DNA of 37,587 bases from Candidatus Brocadia sp. WS118 (GCA_007618135.1 PHFX01000168.1:1-37587), one strand, 5' to 3'; shown: positions 15,663 through 23,946, counted from the first letter of the stretch. Notes: generated from the letters alone by a model not told the origin. Made by a program: numbers and translations.

Positions 15663-16074
15663 ATATTGAAAAAAACGTTTTACTCAATATCTTCACGATA
15701 TCCTATCGAATACAAAAGATATAGAAACCCTCTTAAAAGAGTACGGAGGTTATGAGATTATTCGTAATAAACATCTTTTTAAAAGCCCGAAATACTCACT
15801 TCTCGAAATATCTGAGGCAATGTCACTTGTTCTGCAGCATACCCTTGCAAAACAGCATGGGATTCCCGTCAAAGGGTACCTGGATACTATGAAAAAGGCA
15901 TCTGATTATAGCGTCATTTCACAGAGACTTTCCATATCCCTTAAACCCTTTTTCGATTTTTGAAACGCGTTCGTTCACAGGCACTGGACAATTGACGATA
16001 AGATACTCTTGAATAATTGTAAATTCGGTCTAAAAGTCTTCTTTACATTCATCGAAACGATAAAAAGTTACTGA
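15659..16074 (+). pseudogene. HepT-like (DUF86, HEPN) toxin pseudogene with stop codon at the catalytic Arg
   Basis: The frame MNIEK (from 15659) shifts by one base at the A-run 15669-15675. It continues in another frame as RFTQYLHDILSNTKDIETLL, then LEISEAMSLVLQHTLAKQHG, then SISLKPFFDF. It meets TGA at 15961-15963, and the same frame goes on NAFVHRHWTIDDKI to a final stop at 16072. This is the DUF86/HepT pattern. Its RNase motif is R-N-x3-H, so the TGA replaces the expected R (one C-to-T change from CGA). The gene thus has a frameshift and a nonsense mutation exactly at the catalytic residue and should be inactive. Family assignment is by eye but rests on several conserved segments. Confidence 0.72.
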
Positions 16075-16087
16075 GCGGTATTGAAAC

Positions 16088-16861
16088 ATGATCCTTGTGC
16101 TATCAGGTACAGAAGAAGGCAAAGAAATCGTCAGAAGACTCCATGAGGAGGGATTGAGTCTGGTAACGACCGTTGCGACGGAATACGGCAAAAAGATGTT
16201 TGAGCAGATGGGACTTGAGGCAGTCTGTTTGCAAGGCCGTTTGGATGCATATGGATTTTCTCAGCTAATCAGAGAAAATGGCATAGACACTGTGATAGAC
16301 GCCACACACCCTTATGCAATAGCGGTATCTCAGAATGCCATGGATGCCTGCAAAATGACAAACATCCGATATCTACGTTTTGAACGGCCGGAGATAGAGA
16401 TTCCAGCACACCCTTTGATTCACAAGGTTAAGACGATGGCAGAGGCCGTTGACAAGTCCAGGATCCTTGGGAATAAAATATTTCTGACAACGGGTATATC
16501 GAGTATCGCTAAATTTATTATCCTGAAGGATGAAAAAGAATTGTATGCACGCATCCTCCCTATTCCTGATCATATTACTTTATGTCTGGATATGGGGATT
16601 TCACCTACTCACATCATTGCCATGCACGGCCCATTTTCAGAGGATTTAAACAGGGCCATGTTCAGACAGTATCATATTAATACCATGGTGACCAAAGACA
16701 GTGGTGAGGTTGGAGGTTTTCTTGAAAAGATCCATGCGGCACTCAGCGAAGGCATAGACACGATCGTCATCGAGAGACCAAGACTAGAGTTCCTTCAAAA
16801 ATACTCGTCCCTTGATGATGTGGTAGAGGTAGTAAGAATAAAAAATGAAAATGTAAAATGA
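16088..16861 (+). CDS. cobK: Precorrin-6A / cobalt-precorrin-6A reductase
   Basis: This 257-residue protein reduces (cobalt-)precorrin-6A to precorrin-6B with NADPH in corrin-ring synthesis (CobK in the aerobic naming, CbiJ in the anaerobic). MILVLSGTEEGKEIVRRL begins the nucleotide-binding part. DTVIDATHPYAIAVSQNA, LRFERPE, FLTTGISSIAKF and AMHGPFSEDLNRAMF are family motifs in order, and ending TIVIERP is typical. An anaerobic host would make CbiJ the better name. It lies away from cobS and cobU and shows no cobalamin riboswitch in the 500 bp upstream. Confidence 0.93.
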   Translation: MILVLSGTEEGKEIVRRLHEEGLSLVTTVATEYGKKMFEQMGLEAVCLQGRLDAYGFSQLIRENGIDTVIDATHPYAIAVSQNAMDACKMTNIRYLRFERPEIEIPAHPLIHKVKTMAEAVDKSRILGNKIFLTTGISSIAKFIILKDEKELYARILPIPDHITLCLDMGISPTHIIAMHGPFSEDLNRAMFRQYHINTMVTKDSGEVGGFLEKIHAALSEGIDTIVIERPRLEFLQKYSSLDDVVEVVRIKNENVK

Positions 16862-16929
16862 CAGATTAAAAATTTGATATCTCTTTTTGATTTTTTACCT
16901 TTGATTTTTGATTTCTAAAAGAGTTCTCC

Positions 16930-18459
16930 ATGGAATATATCGTTCTCAACGGTAATGGCCTTACCCTCGATCAGTTCATTCAGGGAGTGCGGGGTAAAAA
17001 GCAGGTTATGCTGAGCGAGACTGCAGAGGTAAAGGTGATTAGGTCACGTGAAACCGTAGAGCGTGCATTAAACTCCAAACAGGCCATCTACGGGCTAACA
17101 ACCGGTTTTGGCGCCCTGAGCGACGTGGTTATTTCGAAAGAACAAACAAAACAATTGCAAAAGAATATATTGATGAGCCATGCGGCTGGAGTTGGGGATT
17201 TTCTGGATGAAGAGACTGCCAGAGGCACATTGCTTCTCAAGATTCACGATCTGGCGAAAGGTCATTCAGGGATCAAACTGGAGACGCTGAAGACACTTGT
17301 GGAGATATTTAACAAGGGTGTATATCCCCTAATGCCTGAAAAAGGTTCTGTGGGCGCCAGTGGCGATCTTGCACCGCTTGCCCATATGGCCCTGGTCTTG
17401 GTTGGACAGGGACAGGGACGGTTTAAGGATAGAATTTTGAACGGAAAGGTTGCAATGGCAGAGGCGGGCATTCCATTACTTGATCTTGATGCGGGAGAGG
17501 GATTGGCCCTCATAAACGGGACACAGGTCATGACGGCCATCGGCGCCATCACCGTCTGTAACGCCATGAACTTACTCAAAACGGCCGACATCGCTGCTGG
17601 TATGAGTTTAGAGGTCTTGCTGGCATCAAATGTTGAGTTGGACAAGAAAATCCATGACGTAAGACCACATCCGGGACAGATCATTAGTGCAGACAATCTC
17701 CGGCGCATTATTCTGAACAGCGAGATCGTCTCATCGCATAAGGATTGTTCCCGTGTGCAGGATGCCTATTCCATCCGATGCTCTCCGCAGGTACACGGCG
17801 CATCCGTTGACGCCCTTCATTATGTAAGGAGGGTGATAGAAATTGAGATGAATGCGGCGACCGACAATCCTTTGATTTTCCCTGAGACAGACCAGATTAT
17901 TTCTGGTGGAAATTTTCATGGCCAACCTGTGGCACTGGCGTTAGATTTCCTTGCCATTGCCCTGTCAGAAATCGCCAATATCTCCGAGAGACGTACCGAG
18001 CGCCTGGTAAACCCTCAGCTGAGCGGCCTACCGGCATTTCTTATCAAAGACGCCGGTCTCAACTCAGGTTTTATGATAGCGCAATATACGGCTGCGGCAC
18101 TCGTTTCTGAAAACAAGGTGCTTGCCCACCCTGCCAGTGTCGATTCAATTCCAACATCGGCCAATAAGGAAGACCATGTAAGCATGGGGACAATTGCCGC
18201 GAGGAAATGCCGTGAGGTACTGAAAAATGCTGAGCATGTGATTTCCATTGAATTACTGTGTGCAGCTCAGGCGATGGACCTGTTTACCAATCTCAAGGCA
18301 GGTGTGGGAACCATGGAGGCATACCGTATTATTAGAAAACACATTTCTCACATGGAACAAGACCGCATCCTGTCTGATGATATAAATACGATGTATAAAC
18401 TGGTACACGAGGGCAAAATACTCAATGCAGTAGAAAACAAGATTGGCTTGCTGAATTAA
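16930..18459 (+). CDS. hutH: Histidine ammonia-lyase-like enzyme of the MIO aromatic amino acid lyase family
   Basis: This 509-residue enzyme forms the MIO cofactor from Ala-Ser-Gly, here A143-S144-G145 in KGSVGASGDLAPLAH. It would deaminate histidine to urocanate. YGLTTGFG (Y54) provides the catalytic tyrosine. The selectivity position is NILMSHAAGVG (S83-H84), the serine-histidine of histidine lyases, not the HL or FL of tyrosine or phenylalanine lyases. ATDNPLIF and GGNFHGQPVALALD are conserved core segments. No hutU, hutI or hutG is in the window, so a full Hut pathway is not shown. A different amino acid or a mutase role remains possible. Confidence 0.88.
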   Translation: MEYIVLNGNGLTLDQFIQGVRGKKQVMLSETAEVKVIRSRETVERALNSKQAIYGLTTGFGALSDVVISKEQTKQLQKNILMSHAAGVGDFLDEETARGTLLLKIHDLAKGHSGIKLETLKTLVEIFNKGVYPLMPEKGSVGASGDLAPLAHMALVLVGQGQGRFKDRILNGKVAMAEAGIPLLDLDAGEGLALINGTQVMTAIGAITVCNAMNLLKTADIAAGMSLEVLLASNVELDKKIHDVRPHPGQIISADNLRRIILNSEIVSSHKDCSRVQDAYSIRCSPQVHGASVDALHYVRRVIEIEMNAATDNPLIFPETDQIISGGNFHGQPVALALDFLAIALSEIANISERRTERLVNPQLSGLPAFLIKDAGLNSGFMIAQYTAAALVSENKVLAHPASVDSIPTSANKEDHVSMGTIAARKCREVLKNAEHVISIELLCAAQAMDLFTNLKAGVGTMEAYRIIRKHISHMEQDRILSDDINTMYKLVHEGKILNAVENKIGLLN

Positions 18460-18465
18460 ATAGTT

Positions 18466-18801
18466 TTTGGACACAGATAGATACGGATGAACACAGATCG
18501 CGAGGAGATTGAATATAAAGAACTGACAGATAGGATTATTAAAATCTTCTATAAGGTTTATAACAAACTTGGTTATGGTTTTTTAGAAAAGGTTTATGAG
18601 AATGCAATGATGATAGAATTTAAAAGCTTCGAAGAATTTAGCAGTAGGGAATGAAGCACAGTTACTGAATTATCTAAAGGCTACTGATATTGAAGTTGTG
18701 CTTTTACTTAATTTCAGCCCTAAACCGGCTATTAAACGGAAGATATACGATAATTGCAGGAAATAAATATCTGTGTTTATCTGTGAAAATCTGTGTCCGA
18801 A
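18466..18801. repeat. Inverted repeats bracketing the GxxExxY remnant
   Basis: The left end (18470-18498) contains GGACACAGAT, then GAACACAGAT. The right end (18767-18799) is its imperfect inverse, ATCTGTGTTTATCTGTG and then ATCTGTGTCC. About 30 bp at each end are therefore inverted copies around the broken gene, as if gene and ends form one cassette. Confidence 0.55.
18487..18766 (+). pseudogene. GxxExxY-family protein gene with internal deletion
   Basis: From the ATG at 18487 the frame reads EIEYKELTDRIIKIFYKVYN, then LGYGFLEKVYENAMMIEFK, showing the GxxExxY motif (G-F-L-E-K-V-Y). It then terminates at 18651-18654. A different frame from about 18620 reads NLKASKNLAVGNEAQLLNYL, then KATDIEVVLLLNFSPKPAIK, ending at TAA 18764-18766. 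Intact members are about 120-130 residues and carry a central acidic/ExK segment between these parts. Here that middle third is missing and the frames are joined out of phase. The gene is dead. Confidence 0.75.
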
Positions 18802-18819
18802 TATAATTTGGGAGGAGAG

Positions 18820-19479
18820 ATGAAGATTATTTCTTTTGGCGACATTCATGAAGATACCAGTAATCTTGTAAAGATAAAATCCGACCTGGAAACGGCGGAT
18901 TTGATTGTGCTGTCCGGTGATTTGACAAATTGCCATGGAAAGACCGAGACGAAAAAAGTATTAGACGCAATAAATAAATATAACAACCACCTGCTTGTGC
19001 AATATGGTAATATGGACATGCCGGAGGTGGATGGTTATTTAACCAAAGATGGGATAAACCTGCATGGAAATGGCTATATCTTTGGAGACATCGGCATATT
19101 TGGGTGTGGCGCCTCGAGTCCAACACCCTTTCATACCCCTTCTGAGATAAGCGAGTCAGAGATCGGACGACTCTTGACAAATGGTTATAATAAGGTAAAA
19201 GACACCAAGTGGAAGGTCATGGTCTGTCACACACCACCTAAAGATACAGAGACAGACGTCATTCTAAGCGGCATGCATGTGGGGAGTCAAGCGGTTAGGG
19301 ACTTTATTCTCAAATACAAGCCTCATGTCTGCATCACGGGTCACATTCACGAATCGAGGGCAAGGGACAAATTAGGCGATACGGTGGTGTTAAATGCCGG
19401 CATGTTCAGGGATGGGTGGTATATCGAGGTTGTTATTGATAAAAATGGCCTAACTGCAATGCTGAAATCTGTTGCTTAA
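18820..19479 (+). CDS. Calcineurin-like metallophosphoesterase
   Basis: This 219-residue protein shows all five metallophosphoesterase motifs: GDIH (D8, H10), GDLTN (D34), GNMD (N64), CHTPP (H137) and GHIH (H175, H177). It should bind two metals and hydrolyse a phosphomonoester or diester. GNMD replaces the usual GN(H/C)(D/E). The ATG at 18820 follows GGGAGGAG with ideal spacing and is preferred to an upstream start at 18793 that runs into the repeat. No signal peptide is seen, so it is cytoplasmic. The substrate is unknown, and neighbours are degraded genes. Confidence 0.9.
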   Translation: MKIISFGDIHEDTSNLVKIKSDLETADLIVLSGDLTNCHGKTETKKVLDAINKYNNHLLVQYGNMDMPEVDGYLTKDGINLHGNGYIFGDIGIFGCGASSPTPFHTPSEISESEIGRLLTNGYNKVKDTKWKVMVCHTPPKDTETDVILSGMHVGSQAVRDFILKYKPHVCITGHIHESRARDKLGDTVVLNAGMFRDGWYIEVVIDKNGLTAMLKSVA

Positions 19480-19492
19480 ATTTTATATATAC

Positions 19493-19603
19493 AGGTTATG
19501 TCGACATGAAATACAAGAGCAAGGCATCTTTGGTGAATGGAGGAGCGGAAAGGCACGCCTGCTGCGCATGATAGAAGCCTCACTCGGTAAATATCCTGAT
19601 TGA
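19493..19603 (+). pseudogene. Short fragment of a KAP-like P-loop NTPase
   Basis: One frame reads IQEQGIFGEWRSGKARLLRM, then IEASLGKYPD and a stop. It resembles the start of KAP-family P-loop proteins (GxxGxWGSGKS/T-x-LL-x-MI), with W-G changed to W-R. Without an N-terminal start and with only about 35 codons it is gene debris. Confidence in the family is low because the match is only around the P-loop. Confidence 0.35.
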
Positions 19604-19608
19604 GTAAT

Positions 19609-19833
19609 TCCGTATGGGTGCTATGATATGGCTGGAAAGTCTGGGAACGAGTACTTCGTGGCAGTTCCTGGGGTGACGATCAGGAGTTCGTGCGCGCCTC
19701 GACCCGGCACAGGGGAGTACCTGCCGCTCGGAATTTCTTCATTGGTTTCCGTGTGGCTCTCTCCGCCCAATACTTTTCTGAGTGCTTAATTTCCATTTTC
19801 TTGTGTTTTGGCGGGTTCAATCTTACAGATTGA
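19609..19833 (+). pseudogene. C-terminal remnant of a formylglycine-generating-enzyme (SUMF1/FGE-sulfatase) protein
   Basis: The frame from 19648 reads RVLRGSSWGDDQEFVRASTR and then HRGVPAARNFFIGFRVALS, stopping at TGA 19831-19833. This is the FGE-family C-terminus (RGGSW, then R-x2-R, then N-x-GFR). Just upstream, in another frame, YDMAGKSGNE recalls the family motif YDMAGNVWEW, so a frameshift and a deletion separate the two pieces. The N-terminal two thirds are absent. FGE-like domains modify sulfatases or bind metals, but this copy is inactive. Confidence 0.7.
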
Positions 19834-19925
19834 ACCATATATTTGAACGGTACTCTAAAGCATGAACTCGTGCTGTAAGACGGAATCATGCCAAATGTTT
19901 CGGTTCAATCGAGGACGATTGAACC
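19815..19925. repeat. Two GGTTCAATC...GATTGAACC hairpins, 63 bp apart
   Basis: GGTTCAATC-TTACA-GATTGAACC (about 19814-19836) and GGTTCAATCG-AGGA-CGATTGAACC (19902-19925) share the same 9-bp arms with different loops. The first overlaps the end of the FGE remnant. The second lies 23 bp from the mqnC stop and could form a stem in its 3' region. Two units do not make a CRISPR array. Confidence 0.6.
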
Positions 19926-19948
19926 AGCGAAGTATATCAACAAGAGCA

Positions 19949-21025
19949 TCAATATTTCAGTACCTGATAATACAAATCCCTTTGTCTTGCATCATATCCA
20001 AGGTCATTGATCAGCGACTCAATTTCTTTTTTATCCATTTGATAGCTTACCCCGGCTGCCCTGACCACATTTTCCTCGATCATCGTACTGCCCATGTCAT
20101 TGGCGCCAAACTTTAATGAAAGTTGGGCGATTTTGGCACCTTGTGTAACCCACGATGCCTGAATATTTTCAATGTTGTCTAAATAGAGACGCGCGATGGC
20201 AACGGTTCTTAAATAATCATAACTTCCGATTAATGCAGTATCCAATAGGGTATTTTTCGGTTGAAATGTCCATGCAATAAATGCAGTAAACCCACCTGTT
20301 TCATCCTGAAGTCTCCGGATCTTCTCCATGTGTTCGATACGTTCTTCTGTGGTTTCTATATGGCCAAACATCATGGTCGCTGTGGTGCGCATGCCAAGCT
20401 TATGGGCATCTCGCATGACATCGAGCCATTCCCGTGCTGTACATTTATTTGGACTCAAGAGTCTGCGGCATCTGTCAGAAAGAATTTCAGCGCCGCCGCC
20501 GGGGATTGAGTCGAGTCCTGCTGTCTTGAGCCTTTGTATGACACCGCGGACAGAGACGCCATTTAACCTTGAAAAATGTACGATTTCAGGAGGCGAAAAG
20601 GCATGGATATGCACATCAAATTTCGTTTTGATGGACTTTAACAAGTCTACGTAAAAATCTATTTTCAGAGACGGATGCAGGCCGCCCTGCATGAGAATTT
20701 GTCTACCACCAAGGGACAAGGTTTCTTCTATTTTTTTAAACAAGACATCTTTTAGAATAACATAACCGTCGCTGTGTTCAACAGCTTTGTAAAAGGCGCA
20801 GAATTTGCAACCCGACGTGCAGATATTGGTATAATTAACATTCCGGTCGATAATATATGTCCGGTAATTTTCCGGATGTTTTTTCTTGCAGACTTCATCT
20901 GCCGCCATCCCCAGGATGGTAATATCTTTTAGAGAGAAGAGCTTTATACCTTCATAAAGAGACAGTCTCTCACCGTTAAGTGATTTTTGGAGGATATCTT
21001 CAGTCTCACTTGATAGTACGAACAT
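19949..21025 (-). CDS. mqnC: Cyclic dehypoxanthinyl futalosine synthase (radical SAM)
   Basis: This 358-residue radical SAM enzyme cyclises dehypoxanthine futalosine in the futalosine route to menaquinone. The 4Fe-4S motif is CTSGCKFC (C69, C73, C76) within NYTNICTSGCKFCAFY. Further MqnC features are LMQGGLHP, IPGGGAEILSDRCRRLLSP, TTATMMFGHIETTEER and GGFTAFIAWTFQPKNT. MqnE and the F420 enzyme CofH are related, but the GGGAEIL and TATMMFG-x-E-T stretches together fit MqnC best. mqnA lies 42 bp upstream on the same strand, so the two are probably one transcript. mqnB, mqnD and mqnE are not in the window. Confidence 0.9.
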   Translation of the reverse strand: MFVLSSETEDILQKSLNGERLSLYEGIKLFSLKDITILGMAADEVCKKKHPENYRTYIIDRNVNYTNICTSGCKFCAFYKAVEHSDGYVILKDVLFKKIEETLSLGGRQILMQGGLHPSLKIDFYVDLLKSIKTKFDVHIHAFSPPEIVHFSRLNGVSVRGVIQRLKTAGLDSIPGGGAEILSDRCRRLLSPNKCTAREWLDVMRDAHKLGMRTTATMMFGHIETTEERIEHMEKIRRLQDETGGFTAFIAWTFQPKNTLLDTALIGSYDYLRTVAIARLYLDNIENIQASWVTQGAKIAQLSLKFGANDMGSTMIEENVVRAAGVSYQMDKKEIESLINDLGYDARQRDLYYQVLKY

Positions 21026-21067
21026 AATGGTATCTTAACAAAAACATTTTGAGATTTTTAAAAATGG

Positions 21068-21862
21068 TTAAGTTTCATTGAAAACAATATCCACCCCTTC
21101 TGGAGCGAGCCCTAAGGATACCGCATGCTGATAAAATGTCTGAAGACCCTTGATCTCTTTTTTACCCAGATTATATCGGATCGAGTTTGTAAGGTATTTC
21201 AAGCATCTCTCCTGTGTTAATTGGAGACGATGTGATTCGGTAGTTGCTAGTTCTTTAACGCATAGGATACCAGCCTCCTTCGCGCCTTTCAAGAGTTTGT
21301 TTATGCCTGGTATGCGACGGCCCTTCTTAATAACCCAGACGGCAAAAACGAAAGGGAGTCCTGTATACTCAAACCATGCCTGCCCCAAATCCAACGTGAC
21401 GTATTCATTGTCAGTAACCTTCATGGCATTATCACCAATGAGGAGGACGGCGTCAACAGGGGTACCTGAGATGTCATATTGTCCGTTCCATTGTGTGTAA
21501 TGCGGAGTGAGGTGATATTGTTCCTTCAGAATAATCTTTGTAAGTGCGCAGGAGGTCAGGGAACTTTTGTCTAACGCAGCAGTACGTATATCTTGTATGG
21601 GCACCTTGGAAAATATCTTTACGCTCTCAACGGTCCCACACGAAGCGATAGAGATGTCGGGAATGATTGCATAATTGCCGCTCCTGAAATACTCAATAGA
21701 GGGTATAATGGCCACGTCAATCTGATCATTGTTCAGCATGGCTGGCAAAAGGGCAGGTACTTCAAATGACAACTCAATGGAATCCCTATGTTGATTTAAT
21801 CCGTAAATCAAAGGTTTGGCGTTCATATAGGGGACAACGCCAATTCTGAGTTTTTTTATCAT
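21068..21862 (-). CDS. mqnA: Chorismate dehydratase, first step of the futalosine menaquinone pathway
   Basis: This 264-residue protein has a periplasmic-binding-protein type II fold and removes water from chorismate to give 3-enolpyruvyl-benzoate. RIGVVPYMNAKPLIYGL is the family N-terminus. DVAIIPSIEYFRSGNYAIIP, SCGTVESVKIFSKVP, LDKSSLTSCALTKIIL and DAVLLIGDNAM follow in the expected order. No signal peptide is present, so it is cytoplasmic. MqnD is a paralogue, but IPSIEY and SVKIF-S favour MqnA. It is the first gene of the mqnA-mqnC pair and is divergent from the FmdE-like gene. Confidence 0.92.
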   Translation of the reverse strand: MIKKLRIGVVPYMNAKPLIYGLNQHRDSIELSFEVPALLPAMLNNDQIDVAIIPSIEYFRSGNYAIIPDISIASCGTVESVKIFSKVPIQDIRTAALDKSSLTSCALTKIILKEQYHLTPHYTQWNGQYDISGTPVDAVLLIGDNAMKVTDNEYVTLDLGQAWFEYTGLPFVFAVWVIKKGRRIPGINKLLKGAKEAGILCVKELATTESHRLQLTQERCLKYLTNSIRYNLGKKEIKGLQTFYQHAVSLGLAPEGVDIVFNET

Positions 21863-21946
21863 AGGATTCTAAATGCCCTTGCCTAAATAACGCTTCTTGT
21901 ATAAACTATGATTTTGTAATTAATTAAAAGATCAATTGTATATGAC

Positions 21947-21979
21947 TTACCATGATTCTTCAATAAAGAATTATGGTAA
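21947..21979. promoter_or_regulatory. 14-bp hairpin in the mqnA / FmdE-like divergent region
   Basis: TTACCATGATTCTT pairs with AAGAATTATGGTAA (one G-T wobble) around a five-base loop, ending 39 bp before the ATG at 22019. It lacks a T-run. It could be an operator palindrome for a dimeric regulator of the divergent genes or a leader hairpin. Which one cannot be decided here. Confidence 0.5.
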
Positions 21980-22018
21980 CTGTTATGAATTGCTTTCTAT
22001 TGAAAGGGGCGAAAGATT

Positions 22019-22771
22019 ATGAAAGAGGGATTTTACAAGGCTTGCTCATTGAAAGGTCTCGTTACATTCACACTTCTTGTATTCATTACGTATTGTGTCG
22101 GAGCGCAGAAACATATTTGCGCAGAAGGGCAGACGAAATATAGCAAGGATTTTTTCGATACTGCCGAACCGATAAAGATGAAAGACCCCCTGGCTGTTGT
22201 GCTTGGAGCAATGGACAAGGAGGATGTGTTTACGTTTACGTATGCCGATGCGGTAAAATTTGCAGGACATTCCTGCCCTGCAGTTGCCGGCGCCTATAAG
22301 TCTACGCAGTTGGCGCTGAAGGTATTATACGCCGATGAAGTGCCATTACGGGGAAACATAAAGGTTGTCTTTAAAGGTGGTGTTGACTACAAGGTAAATG
22401 GTCCGATATCGCAGGTCGCAACATTCATAACGGGTGCCGCATCAGAAAGTGGATTTAAGGGTTTTGGCGCTGCCGGAAAATATGGAAGATATAATCTGAT
22501 GAGCTTTGATAAGGAGCACACACCTGATCCAAAGGCGACCTGCTCCATGACGTTTCAAAGAGTAGACAGCGGGAAAAAGATAGAAGTAACGTATTGTGTG
22601 GAATCGGCACCGGCAAATGAGCGCATGGACAAACTGATGCCCCTTGTGCTTTCCGGCAAGGTATCTGAAGAAGAATCGAAGGAATTTGGCAATTTGTGGC
22701 AGGAGCGTGTCAAAACAATACTCCTGAACCCGCCGGAAGGTACATTTATCGTAAAAGAAACAAAGGAATAA
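22019..22771 (+). CDS. Exported FmdE-like domain protein
   Basis: This 250-residue protein has an N-terminal hydrophobic signal sequence (VTFTLLVFITYCVGAQKHICA) and then a domain resembling FmdE, the E subunit associated with formylmethanofuran dehydrogenases. The key segment is YADAVKFAGHSCPAVAGAYK (H84, C86), matching the family GHxCPG pattern but with A instead of G after P. Bacterial exported members have no proven function; metal or heme binding through the His-Cys pair is suspected. AAAGGGGCGAAAG gives a ribosome site. Two further exported proteins follow on the same strand, about 200 bp apart each. Confidence 0.8.
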   Translation: MKEGFYKACSLKGLVTFTLLVFITYCVGAQKHICAEGQTKYSKDFFDTAEPIKMKDPLAVVLGAMDKEDVFTFTYADAVKFAGHSCPAVAGAYKSTQLALKVLYADEVPLRGNIKVVFKGGVDYKVNGPISQVATFITGAASESGFKGFGAAGKYGRYNLMSFDKEHTPDPKATCSMTFQRVDSGKKIEVTYCVESAPANERMDKLMPLVLSGKVSEEESKEFGNLWQERVKTILLNPPEGTFIVKETKE

Positions 22772-22963
22772 CTGAGATAAAAGAAGGATGAACTTCCCTG
22801 CCGTTTTATCCTGGTATTCTGGGAATTCTTCACCCTCTTTAACCAGTTCCCTGAGCCATTTCTTCTTATAGGATTGGAATTGGCGTTCTGGGCTATGATA
22901 GCCGGCACTCACCATTACATGTGTAATAGAGCGATTAAATATTATATCTATAATTTTAAGCAT
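22772..22963 (-). other. Possible reverse-strand coding fragment between two exported-protein genes
   Basis: Reading the reverse strand from about 22963 gives SAGYHSPERQFQSYKKKWLR and then ELVKEGEEFPEYQDKTAGKF before the frame enters the FmdE-like gene antisense. The amino acid mix looks protein-like, unlike a random frame, but there is no recognisable family and it lacks its own stop before the overlap. It may be debris of a lost gene. Confidence 0.25.
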
Positions 22964-22974
22964 GAGGTAGATAT

Positions 22975-23946
22975 ATGAAGAAACTATTTATAACCATGAT
23001 TGTTTGTTTCATGAGCTTGTTAAACATGAGATATGTTCATGCGCAACATGAAGAGAAATTACCACAGCCAGAGACATCTGGTAATCTGAGTATGCCGGAA
23101 ACTCATAAATCTGCTGACCCTCAGCATAATGTCTCATCGTATAAATTCGAATACGCGGCTCAGTTTGTTTGTGGTATACAAAAGGAGTCCGAAAATACGA
23201 GGATTGCAAAGGGATTTTACTTAACATCAATCATGATACATAATCCAAATGATACTGATGTAAGGCTTTTTAAAAACCTCGTGCTAACATACCCGCCGGG
23301 AGAGCAAAAGACGGGTAAGGTAATGCCTCTTGGTGAAGATCTCCTGGGATCAGGTGAGGCGATGGAAATAACGGGGGAGGATATTCAAAAGCAGTTGTTT
23401 CCTAACGGCTTTCCAGCATCTTACATAAAAGGAGTACTTGTTGTATGGAGCATGGCAAGTCTTGACGTCGCTGCGCTCTATGAAACAGCGACCGTCAATA
23501 ATGAAAACAAGATTGAGGCGCTCAATGACATCGAAGTTAAACACATTGTTGAGCGTGAAATCATACAAAAGAACCTACCGGATCTTCTTATTCGGGATTT
23601 TGATGCAAACCAACTCTCGGTCGACTGCTATGACTGGCCAGAGACCTGTGTTGCGAGAGTCAATTTTACTGTTGAAAATCGTGGAATAAAAGATGCAGGC
23701 TCATTTACTATCCGGGTTGTCTTTGATCCTGCTCAATCTGTTGTAGTCACTCAGGCGGTAGTGGGTTTGGAAGCTGGCGCATCAAGGATTTTTACTATTA
23801 AAAGCCCGCCCGGTAGAAATTGTTTTGATCCGGACTGTTCTGTTTGTATTACGGTTGATAGCGGAAATACGATTACAGAATCAGATGAAAAGAACAATTA
23901 TCTCTGTGTGACTAAATCCGAAAAAGGTGAACCTAAAGGGAAATGA
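22975..23946 (+). CDS. Exported protein with C-terminal CARDB domain
   Basis: This 323-residue protein has a signal peptide (MKKLFITMIVCFMSLLNMRY, then VHAQ). The first half (YKFEYAAQFVCGIQKESENT to VVWSMASLDVAALYETATVN) is a beta-rich region of the 'FVCG...TSIMIHNPN' type seen in exported proteins of unknown role. The second half, from PDLLIRDFDANQLSV, is a CARDB adhesion-like beta-sandwich: NFTVENRGIKDAGSFTIRVV, then ITVDSGNTITESDEKNNYLC. Four cysteines in the CARDB part (CYDWPETC and CFDPDCSVC) could form disulfides. It is probably periplasmic or surface exposed, and may bind partners in the matrix. Confidence 0.82.
   Translation: MKKLFITMIVCFMSLLNMRYVHAQHEEKLPQPETSGNLSMPETHKSADPQHNVSSYKFEYAAQFVCGIQKESENTRIAKGFYLTSIMIHNPNDTDVRLFKNLVLTYPPGEQKTGKVMPLGEDLLGSGEAMEITGEDIQKQLFPNGFPASYIKGVLVVWSMASLDVAALYETATVNNENKIEALNDIEVKHIVEREIIQKNLPDLLIRDFDANQLSVDCYDWPETCVARVNFTVENRGIKDAGSFTIRVVFDPAQSVVVTQAVVGLEAGASRIFTIKSPPGRNCFDPDCSVCITVDSGNTITESDEKNNYLCVTKSEKGEPKGK

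Noticed and set aside
19814-19925. CRISPR array
   Set aside because: Only two hairpin units with different loops, no regular spacers and no cas genes.
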